10,000 nucleotides of DNA from Anaerolinea sp. (GTDB lineage Bacteria; Chloroflexota; Anaerolineae; Anaerolineales; Anaerolineaceae): the NCBI GenBank assembly GCA_020216845.1, contig JAIWNK010000125.1:1-10000 (forward strand). Reading direction: 5' to 3'. The notes under the pieces were generated by a model that saw nothing but the letters and a program-made list of their open reading frames with translations, was not told the DNA's origin and did not search any database. Positions 1 to 6,398 of this stretch are shown here, piece by piece (position 1 is the stretch's first letter; every line of letters starts with the position of its first letter). A program made the position numbers and the translations under genes.

Positions 1-1374
1 CGCATCACCGGTTTGTTGGGCTTCAGTCCGGCCGATTGGTTAAGCCGTCCATCGGCCTGGCTTTCAGCGCTGCACCCTGAAGACCGTCAGGCTGTTCTGG
101 AAGAGGAGACACGTTGTCGCGATGCCAATTTGCCATTTGAGGCAGAATATCGGTTGGTAGGCAAGGATGGGCAGGTGGTGTGGGTGACTGATTATACGAT
201 GATTGTGCCAGGCTTTGCCGGGCGCAGTCAGGGGGTGATGTTGGATGTGACGCAACGCAAACGGGCCGAACAAATCCGCTCGGCGACCTATCGCATTTCG
301 CAGGCGGCCTATACGGCGGAGCGTTTGGAGGACTTGTATGCATCCATTCACAAGATTCTGGGCGAACTGATCCCGGCGAAAAACTTTTATATTGCTCTAT
401 ACGACAAGGAAAATGATCTGTTGCATTTTCCATATTTTGTGGATGAGCATGATGAGCCCCCTGCACCTATTCATCCGGCAAAGACGTTGACCGGGTATGT
501 GTTGAAGAGTGGTCGTCCGTTGTTTGCTTCGCCACCGATTTATGAAGAAATGGCGCGTCAGGGCGTGGTGCTGAGTCAGGGCAAGCCTTCGTTGGATTGG
601 TTGGGTGTTCCGTTATGGGTGAATAATCGCCCGATTGGTGTCATGGTGGTGCAAAGCTATGTGGAGGGGCAGCGGTTTGATCAGGATGCGTTGAATATTT
701 TGACTTTTATCTCTGCGCAGGTTGCCATGGCGATTGAGCGCCGCCGTGCTGAGCAGCGTTTGATGGATGCTTTGAAAGAAAAAGAGGTTTTGCTACGCGA
801 GGTTTATCATCGGGTAAAGAATAATTTGCAGGTCATTTTGGGATTGTTGAGTTTGCAAGAGGAAGCAACGCAAGATGCTTCCGTGAAAAATGTTCTGGAT
901 GATACAAAGGCGCGGATTAGTTCGATGGCTTTGGTGCATCAGCAGTTATATCAGGCGCAAGATCTGTCGCGGATTGATTTGGGCCAATATTTGCAAGAGC
1001 TGGCATTGCAGGTGCATCATGCAGCAATGCAAGGGACGGCGGTTCGCCTGGTTCGTGAAATTGAGCCGGCGTTTGTGTCTGTGGATCGAGCGATTCCTTG
1101 TGGTTTGATTGTCAACGAGTTAATCTCGAACGCGCTTAAATATGCGTTTCCTGACGGACGAACGGGAACGGTGTGGGTGCGGTTGCACCGACAAGAGTCG
1201 GCGTGGAGGTTGTGTGTGCAGGATGATGGGGTGGGGCTGCCTCAGGAAGTGGACATCCGCAACCCGCAAACGTTGGGGCTGCAAATTGTGGATATTTTGG
1301 TCAAGCAGCTACGTGGACGCTTGACGTTGTTGCCTGGGCCGGGCGCGGGGTTTGAGATCTGCTTCCCAGATTAG
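1..1374 (+). CDS. Sensor histidine kinase, PAS-GAF-HisKA_2-HATPase (5' truncated by window edge)
   Basis: The reading frame is open from the first base, so the true start lies to the left; 457 codons are visible and the gene ends at a TAG. Counting from the first codon in the window, residues 1-90 are the end of a PAS/PAC module (KDGQVVWV, then GVMLDVTQRKRAE). About 95-248 is a GAF domain, which binds small molecules or senses redox/light in this family. A short helical linker leads into a HisKA_2 dimerisation box, REVYHRVKNNLQVILGLL, whose phospho-acceptor is His270 (nt 808-810). The ATPase domain has an N box (NELISNALKYAF), a G1 box (DDGVGLP) and a G2 box (TLGLQI). It autophosphorylates on His and passes the phosphate to a response regulator that is not in this window. 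No transmembrane segment is seen in the visible part, so it may be soluble. The HRVKNN box assigns it to the HisKA_2 (HPK11-like) class rather than the classical HisKA class. Confidence 0.93.
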   Translation, partial: RITGLLGFSPADWLSRPSAWLSALHPEDRQAVLEEETRCRDANLPFEAEYRLVGKDGQVVWVTDYTMIVPGFAGRSQGVMLDVTQRKRAEQIRSATYRISQAAYTAERLEDLYASIHKILGELIPAKNFYIALYDKENDLLHFPYFVDEHDEPPAPIHPAKTLTGYVLKSGRPLFASPPIYEEMARQGVVLSQGKPSLDWLGVPLWVNNRPIGVMVVQSYVEGQRFDQDALNILTFISAQVAMAIERRRAEQRLMDALKEKEVLLREVYHRVKNNLQVILGLLSLQEEATQDASVKNVLDDTKARISSMALVHQQLYQAQDLSRIDLGQYLQELALQVHHAAMQGTAVRLVREIEPAFVSVDRAIPCGLIVNELISNALKYAFPDGRTGTVWVRLHRQESAWRLCVQDDGVGLPQEVDIRNPQTLGLQIVDILVKQLRGRLTLLPGPGAGFEICFPD

Positions 1375-1387
1375 CGTATTGTGGCCC

Positions 1388-1415
1388 TTGACTTATCTGC
1401 ATTTCAATAGATAAT
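1388..1415 (+). promoter_or_regulatory. Sigma-70-type promoter for the clp-like operon
   Basis: TTGACT (1388-1393) matches the -35 consensus at five of six positions. It is followed after 16 bases by GATAAT (1410-1415), which matches the -10 consensus at five of six. It lies in the only gap before the four-gene run, about 70 bases upstream of the first start codon. The predicted transcript would begin near 1422. Read by eye from the sequence; no promoter scoring was run. Confidence 0.6.
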
Positions 1416-1422
1416 TGAAATG
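1400..1422. promoter_or_regulatory. Perfect 9-bp inverted repeat overlapping the -10; probable operator
   Basis: CATTTCAAT (1400-1408) and ATTGAAATG (1414-1422) are exact reverse complements around a 5-base centre, AGATA. The dyad covers the end of the promoter spacer, the -10 box and the predicted start site. That is a typical position for a dimeric repressor site. It is AT-rich and has no T run after it, so it is a poor terminator for the upstream kinase gene. The binding protein cannot be named from the sequence. Confidence 0.5.
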
Positions 1423-1483
1423 TCTGTTATATGCGGGATGTGACAGGCAAATGATGAGACTTTGATCTTTCTTTGGAGGATGC

Positions 1484-3646
1484 ATGGCTGAAGGCCCGAT
1501 TCAAAAATTGACAACCGGTGGTCAACAAATGATCAATCTGGTTGTTGAAAAATATAAGTCCTATGGGCATTCCTATTTGGCGGTAAATCACTGGCTGGTG
1601 GGATTGTTGGAACGGTACGGACCAATGGCAGCTGCATTGGTTAGCAACCTGGACCCGGCAGCGACTTTGAAGGCAACACAAGATAAGTTGGGGAAGAATG
1701 AACTTGGCCCGGCATTGACGGCAGAAGAAGTGGCTCAGCTTGCGGCTGAACGTGCTAGTCAGCGGGGAAAATTGCAGGCATCGGAGCGCGACATTGCAGC
1801 GGTGATCTTAACCCGGGCTGGGTATACGGTGAATGAAGGTACAGGGTTTAGTGTGCCGTTCTCTGCACCGGCAATTGGGGGGGAAGCGGTTGTGGGTAGT
1901 AAGAGCGGTTCACCGGATACGCCGACGTTGAATCAGTTTGGGCGAGACCTGACGGAAGCAGCTCGTCAGGGCAAATTGCCGCCTTTGGTGGGGCGGCAGG
2001 AAGAATTGGCGCAGGTGATCGAAACCTTGTGCCGACGCACCAAGCGCAACCCGGTGTTGGTTGGGCCCGCTGGGGTTGGCAAGACGGCTATCGTTGAGGG
2101 GCTGGCGGCCCTGGTGGTGAAAGGCGAGGTGCCCAAACCTTTGCAAGGCGTGCGATTGGTGGCGATTCAGCCTTCCATGCTGGTGGCGGGAGCTCACCTG
2201 AGCGGTGAGTTGGAAAAGCGGATGCAGGCGTTGGTGCGAGAGGCAAGTCAGCCGGGCATTGTGCTGTTCATAGACGAAATTCACAGCATCATTGGCGCGG
2301 GTGGCATGGTTGGCACAACCGATATGGGCAGCATTCTCAAGCCATCCCTGGCGCGCGGAGAGCTGGCCTGTATTGCAGCAACAACGCACGATGAATATCG
2401 TCGTTTTATTGAAAGTGATGGCGCATTGGAGCGGCGTTTTAACCCGGTGCGCGTTCAGGAGCCAACCGCCGAGCAAACATTGGAAATTGTGCGGACGCTG
2501 CGCGATGAAATGGCCAAGAATAATTCGGTTCAGATGTCCGATGATGTTTTGGCCTGGTTGGTGGAATTTGCTGATCAGTACATGCGCAATCGTAACTTTC
2601 CGGACAAGGCAGTGGATTTAATGGAACAGTGCTTTGCACATGCTTTGGCGAAATCGCATACGGAAATTGGGCTAGACGAGGCACGTGAAGTCGCCCAGCG
2701 GATGGTTGGCATGCCGCTGGCACTGGATGAAAGCCTGGCTCAGTTGCAACGGATGCTATCGGAACGAGCGTTGCTTGGCAAAAGCGAAGCGGAGGCGCTC
2801 GCTGATCGGTTGAAGGTGACCATGCGGGGGTTGGATATGCGCTCGGGCCGCCCCAATGCGGTGCTGTTGTTGACATCTGAAGTGCGTGAGCAGGGCGAAG
2901 CTTTGGCAGCAGTGTTGGCTGAGGCGATGTATGGCAATGCTGATCGTGTCATCACGATTGATTTCAGCCGATTTTTGCACCCGGAAGATGTTAATCTATT
3001 AGTTGGTGCGCCGCCTGGCTACGTGGGCTATTCGGATACGTTGCCGCTGCACGGTTTGGCGCAGATACCGTGGTGCGTCTTGCGGTTTGAAAATGTGGAT
3101 GCCTGTCACCCTTATATTCGGCAGGTGTTGGCACAGGCTTTCAAAGATGGCTTGTTGATGGATGGGCGTGGACGCCCAATGTATTTGAGCGATACGATTG
3201 TATTAATGAGTGCCAATATTGAATTGCAGGCAAAGCGTGCGATCGGCTTTTTTGCGGAACCGGAACCCGTTAATGTTCAGGATGTTGAAGCGGCAATGGC
3301 CGAGAGCCTGGGGGCAGATTTGGCCGGGCAGGTGGACTTGCTGCTGTTTGGGCATCAGGAAGCTGGCACGGTTTCGGAAGAGTGGGTGCGTCACAATTTG
3401 CTTGAGCCGCTGTCTAAGCGGTATCGCAAACAAGGTCTGTTGCTGGAATGGGATGAGAGTTTGGTCAATTGGTTGGTCGGGGCGCTTTCGCATGGCTTTG
3501 GTGAATCGGATTGGGAACATTGGGTGGATCGGGCATTTACGCCGCAGGTGATTGACCATCTACCGCAACATGCAACTGAAAAAGTTGCGTTGACGGTCAA
3601 GCTGCAGAATGATGCCCTGGTGTTTGTTCAAAAACTTTCAGAGTGA
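1484..3646 (+). CDS. ClpA/ClpC-like AAA+ protein with catalytically dead second ATPase module
   Basis: 720 aa, about the size of ClpA (and without the ClpB coiled-coil middle domain). Start ATG is preceded by GGAGGA (1475-1480). Residues 8-120 resemble a Clp N domain; 125-148 are a Gly/Ser-rich linker. The first AAA+ module (about 150-410) is intact: Walker A GPAGVGKT (194-201), Walker B LFIDEIH with Asp264/Glu265, sensor-1 region IAATT, and Arg317/Arg318 as likely arginine fingers. Its pore loop reads GAHLSGE, with Leu239 where Tyr is usual. The second module (about 430-700) aligns well but has lost its catalytic residues: Walker A Lys/Thr become Gly471/Glu472, Walker B Asp-Glu becomes Glu536-Asn537, the arginine finger is Gln616, and the sensor-2 GAR is gone. 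Yet GAPPGYVGY (508-516) and IGF (587-589), at the ClpP-docking loop position, remain. The family unfolds or remodels proteins, often feeding ClpP. First gene of a four-gene run. Confidence 0.9.
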   Translation: MAEGPIQKLTTGGQQMINLVVEKYKSYGHSYLAVNHWLVGLLERYGPMAAALVSNLDPAATLKATQDKLGKNELGPALTAEEVAQLAAERASQRGKLQASERDIAAVILTRAGYTVNEGTGFSVPFSAPAIGGEAVVGSKSGSPDTPTLNQFGRDLTEAARQGKLPPLVGRQEELAQVIETLCRRTKRNPVLVGPAGVGKTAIVEGLAALVVKGEVPKPLQGVRLVAIQPSMLVAGAHLSGELEKRMQALVREASQPGIVLFIDEIHSIIGAGGMVGTTDMGSILKPSLARGELACIAATTHDEYRRFIESDGALERRFNPVRVQEPTAEQTLEIVRTLRDEMAKNNSVQMSDDVLAWLVEFADQYMRNRNFPDKAVDLMEQCFAHALAKSHTEIGLDEAREVAQRMVGMPLALDESLAQLQRMLSERALLGKSEAEALADRLKVTMRGLDMRSGRPNAVLLLTSEVREQGEALAAVLAEAMYGNADRVITIDFSRFLHPEDVNLLVGAPPGYVGYSDTLPLHGLAQIPWCVLRFENVDACHPYIRQVLAQAFKDGLLMDGRGRPMYLSDTIVLMSANIELQAKRAIGFFAEPEPVNVQDVEAAMAESLGADLAGQVDLLLFGHQEAGTVSEEWVRHNLLEPLSKRYRKQGLLLEWDESLVNWLVGALSHGFGESDWEHWVDRAFTPQVIDHLPQHATEKVALTVKLQNDALVFVQKLSE

Positions 3647-3650
3647 GGAG
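3645..3650 (+). promoter_or_regulatory. Ribosome binding site fixing the start of the YbjN-like gene
   Basis: The purine-rich GAGGAG overlaps the TGA stop (3644-3646) of the clp-like gene and stands 7 bases before ATG 3658. This spacing favours ATG 3658 over the in-frame GTG at 3643, which would sit on top of the site. The overlap suggests translational coupling of the two genes. Confidence 0.7.
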
Positions 3651-3657
3651 TGCAAAA

Positions 3658-4098
3658 ATGGAATTTCAGAACGAGTTTCAAAAGCAGATGTATGAGAAGC
3701 TAGCTGGAATGATGAAGGAACTGTTTGGCGCTTTCGCCAGCCCGCGTCAGGATTCGCCTGCCTTTGGCATTTCCATGGGGAGTGCATACACGGTTGTTTC
3801 CGTTTTGCCGTGGCGGGAGGATGAGGCGATCTTCACCACGCGTTCCTATGTGGTGACAGGAATTGAAATTGTGCCTGAGCTGATGTATTACCTGTTGCGC
3901 GAGAATGACCGGATGCGCTTTGGCGCATATGGAATTGATAGAGATAATGACATTTTCTTTGAGCACACGATTGTTGCCTCGACGTGTGATTTGGAAGAAC
4001 TGAAAAGCTCGGTTTTGGCGGTCGTCTATACAGCAGATCAGGCAGATGATGAAATCACATCCCGATGGGGCGGGCAACGAGCAGTAGACCGGCATTAA
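3658..4098 (+). CDS. YbjN/CesT-like small protein (type III secretion chaperone-like fold)
   Basis: 146 aa, soluble, acidic towards the C-terminus. Residues 1-25 form an amphipathic helix (FQKQMYEKLAGMMKELF). Residues about 35-133 show the alternating strand/helix pattern of the YbjN/CesT-like fold: a strand pair around TVVSVLPW, LLRENDRMRFGAYGID (79-94), the strand FFEHTIVAS, then the helix DLEELKSSVLAVVYTADQAD ending in Asp/Glu. In this superfamily such proteins act as chaperones, adaptors or regulators that bind partner proteins; none is an enzyme. Its position between a Clp-type unfoldase and a membrane protein fits an adaptor role, but that is inference. It begins just after the clp-like stop and ends nine bases before the next start, in the same frame as the next gene. 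The family call rests on pattern recognition and is moderate. Confidence 0.7.
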   Translation: MEFQNEFQKQMYEKLAGMMKELFGAFASPRQDSPAFGISMGSAYTVVSVLPWREDEAIFTTRSYVVTGIEIVPELMYYLLRENDRMRFGAYGIDRDNDIFFEHTIVASTCDLEELKSSVLAVVYTADQADDEITSRWGGQRAVDRH

Positions 4099-4107
4099 GA
4101 GCAGACT

Positions 4108-6390
4108 GTGTTTGACCTGTATTATTACCCGATTGGTCAGCTGACAGAACCAAGCATTCTGGCGGCTGTTGCACCGCGACGCGCTGACCGAAAACGAGTT
4201 GGCGATATTTTCCTGGCCATGTTGACGCTGGAGGGGAATGCTTCGCTCTCGGCAGCCCAACAGCAGGCCTTGCTTGAAAAAGCCGCTGAGGTGTATTTCT
4301 CTTCGGGCGGTTCGGTGACGGCAGGGTTGCGGGCAGCAGTTGCACCGGTGAATGAGTTTTTGTATGGCCGCAATTTGCGTGGCGCTCGCGAGGGTGCGGT
4401 TTGCACAGCGCTTTGGAATGTGGCGGTACTACATGGCAATACGTTGCTGATCGCTCATGCAGGACATACCCATACGTTCTGTTTGACAGGCACACAGGTG
4501 CAAGACTTTGTGGATGAACAAGGTGGGCGCGGTTTGGGCGTGGCGCGGACGCCATCTTTGCGCTTTTATCAGACAGAAGTGAATGGTGGCGACGTGCTCA
4601 TTTTTTCGGCGCGTCCCCCTGCAAGCTGGAATGCGGCTTTGTTAGCTGGTGCGCCCCAATTGAATCGCGATGCGCTGCGTAGGCGGTTGTTGCATCAGGT
4701 CGGCGATGAGGTGCAGGCCGGGGTGTTCCAATTCCAGGCCGGTGATGGAAAATTGCACCTTCTGCGACCGCGCCCAACCGCGGTGACACCTGTGGCGGTT
4801 GTTGCAGCACCTGCAGCAGCAGAAGAAGAGGCAAGACCGTTGCGTGTAGATGTGCAAAGCTCGGTAGCAAGCGCATCACAACAGAGCACAGATGCACTCC
4901 CTGTTCGTCGTCGCCGGGTGGAGACGACGCAGACACCCGGGCCACTTTATTTGACGGGTGAGCGTTTGGAACAGCCGCCGGGTGAAAATGTCCGTGAAGA
5001 GGGCGAGAAAAGCACTTCGGCAGAACAGCTGCGCAGCAGGCGCCGCAGTGAGCGCCGGGCCGAGCCGGGGCAGCGCAATCGCACCATGCAGCAGGCATTG
5101 GCCCCGGTTTGGAAGCGCCTTCGCAACGCCATGGCAGCATTGCAGCAAAAAATGCCGCGCTCTTTTTTGCACTTGCCCCCCTTGTCATCAAAGGCAATGT
5201 TCGTCCTGGCGCTACTTGTGCCATTGATATTGGTTTCGGTTGGGGCAACGGTTTATGTTCGCAATGGTGAAATGGCGCAACATGAGGTGTTGGTTTACCT
5301 GGCAGAACAAAAAAAAGATCAGGCGCTGCAAGTGACGGGCGTGGCACAACAACGGGCTGCCTGGCAAGATGTGTTGTCTCAACTGGATGAGGCAGAGCGT
5401 TATGGACGCAGTGAAAAAGCTGCCGATTTGCGCAATGTTGCCCAGCAAAAATTGGATGAGCTGGATGCGGTCCGGCGAATCAATTATCAGCCCGCTTTGG
5501 CGGGGGGCTTTGATAGTCGGGTAACCATTACGCAGCTCGTATCATCTTTTTCGGGTGACTTATACGCGCTGGATTCTGTGCAGGGACGGGTATTGCGCCT
5601 AAAGGCTACCAGCACAGGCTATTCGCTGGATCGGCAATTCATTTGTGGGCCAGGACAAATTGGCCCGTTGATTATTGGGCCTTTGGTAGATATTGTGCCT
5701 TTGCCGCGCAAGAATCCGTATAACGCGGAGGTGATGGGTATTGATGCCGGAGGGGCGCTGATCTTCTGCAGTGCTGGCAAAGGGCCAGATGCAATTCCAC
5801 TTACATTGGATCGAAGCTGGGGAAAAATTGCCGCGATTACGCTTTATCAAGACTCCCTGTTCGTTTTGGATCCGGCCAGCAATGTAGTTTGGCGCTTTGA
5901 TGAATTGCAACAAGGGTTCACCAGTCTGCCGCGTTCGCTTGAGGTCAACGTGACCGATATGTTCAATGTGATTGATTTGGCGATGTATTCGGATGACTTG
6001 TTCTTGTTGCATGAGGATGGTCGTATGACCAAGTGCACCTACCGCAGCGATTTTTCGCCGACGATGGAGTGCGAGGATCCCTCTCCATATATGCTGACCG
6101 ATGTGGATGGTTTGAAACAGCCGTTGGATGTGATTGCAGGAACAAGATTCATTCAGGCGCAGACAACCTACCCGCTTGAGCCCTCGCTGTTTTTGTTGGA
6201 TCAGGCCGGACGGTCGCTCTATCGGTTTAGTATGGCGTTGCAAATGCAATATCAAATCCGTCCAAGCCAATCCGCTTTTGGCTTGAGTCAACCGATGCGC
6301 GACTTGACGGCTTTTTGCATCACGCCGCTGCAAGAGGTGGTGTTGGCATTTGGGGATCAGATTTACGCTGCGCCGTTACCGGTTCCATAG
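4108..6390 (+). CDS. One-pass membrane protein: degenerate PP2C-like cytoplasmic domain plus external beta-propeller-like domain
   Basis: 760 aa, start GTG 4108; the ribosome site is weak (AAGAG, 4097-4101), and the next in-frame ATG lies 36 codons on, inside the first domain. Residues 1-220 resemble a PPM/PP2C phosphatase fold: a GS-T-ALR-like helix (GGSVTAGLRAAVAPVNEFL), AREGAVCTALWNVAVLHGNTLLIAHAGHTHTF in place of the usual aGDSR strand region, then GGDVLIFSARPP in place of GD-LLLcSDG. The metal-binding Asp residues are missing, so catalysis is unlikely. About 222-350 is a low-complexity Ala/Pro then Arg/Glu-rich linker (VRRRRVE, RSRRRSERR). A single hydrophobic span lies at about 363-384, with Arg/Lys before it, so the N-terminus is inside. 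A helical stalk (390-458) leads to a C-terminal domain (465-758) with recurring propeller-like blades: SGDLYALDSVQGRVLRL, DSLFVLDPASNVVWRF, DDLFLLHEDGRMTKC, SLFLLDQAGRSLYRF. The architecture suggests sensing outside and protein binding inside. Confidence 0.8.
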   Translation: MFDLYYYPIGQLTEPSILAAVAPRRADRKRVGDIFLAMLTLEGNASLSAAQQQALLEKAAEVYFSSGGSVTAGLRAAVAPVNEFLYGRNLRGAREGAVCTALWNVAVLHGNTLLIAHAGHTHTFCLTGTQVQDFVDEQGGRGLGVARTPSLRFYQTEVNGGDVLIFSARPPASWNAALLAGAPQLNRDALRRRLLHQVGDEVQAGVFQFQAGDGKLHLLRPRPTAVTPVAVVAAPAAAEEEARPLRVDVQSSVASASQQSTDALPVRRRRVETTQTPGPLYLTGERLEQPPGENVREEGEKSTSAEQLRSRRRSERRAEPGQRNRTMQQALAPVWKRLRNAMAALQQKMPRSFLHLPPLSSKAMFVLALLVPLILVSVGATVYVRNGEMAQHEVLVYLAEQKKDQALQVTGVAQQRAAWQDVLSQLDEAERYGRSEKAADLRNVAQQKLDELDAVRRINYQPALAGGFDSRVTITQLVSSFSGDLYALDSVQGRVLRLKATSTGYSLDRQFICGPGQIGPLIIGPLVDIVPLPRKNPYNAEVMGIDAGGALIFCSAGKGPDAIPLTLDRSWGKIAAITLYQDSLFVLDPASNVVWRFDELQQGFTSLPRSLEVNVTDMFNVIDLAMYSDDLFLLHEDGRMTKCTYRSDFSPTMECEDPSPYMLTDVDGLKQPLDVIAGTRFIQAQTTYPLEPSLFLLDQAGRSLYRFSMALQMQYQIRPSQSAFGLSQPMRDLTAFCITPLQEVVLAFGDQIYAAPLPVP

Positions 6391-6394
6391 GAGG
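6389..6394 (+). promoter_or_regulatory. Consensus ribosome binding site of the PLP-enzyme gene
   Basis: AGGAGG begins inside the TAG stop of the preceding gene and lies 4 bases before ATG 6399. A second ATG at 6396 is only one base from the site, too close for normal initiation, so 6399 is preferred. The stop/ribosome-site overlap indicates coupling to the upstream membrane-protein gene. Confidence 0.75.
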
Positions 6395-6398
6395 GATG

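Noticed and set aside
1400..1422. Rho-independent terminator of the histidine kinase gene
   Set aside because: The stem is AT-rich, has no following T run and overlaps a good promoter, so an operator is the better reading.
3643..3657. Upstream GTG start for the YbjN-like gene
   Set aside because: It would place the start on the ribosome binding site and overlap the clp-like stop; ATG 3658 has ideal spacing.
4598..5347. Long minus-strand open frame (249 codons) opposite the membrane-protein gene
   Set aside because: Low-complexity Pro/His/Ala-rich translation, no domain and no ribosome site; it mirrors the GC-rich codons of the real gene.
5599..6333. Minus-strand open frame (244 codons) opposite the propeller region
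   Set aside because: Composition rich in His/Gln/Arg with no recognisable motif; shadow of the plus-strand gene.
1484..6390. Type VI secretion cluster (Clp plus PP2C-like plus chaperone reminiscent of ClpV/PppA)
   Set aside because: No sheath, baseplate, TssM/TssL or Hcp genes; the Clp second ring is dead whereas ClpV is active in both rings, and the PP2C-like domain lacks its metal site.
6315..6395. Longer N-terminus for the PLP enzyme reaching back into the membrane-protein gene
   Set aside because: The extra residues (HHAAARGGVGIWGSD-like) do not resemble the family, and AGGAGG sits just before ATG 6399.
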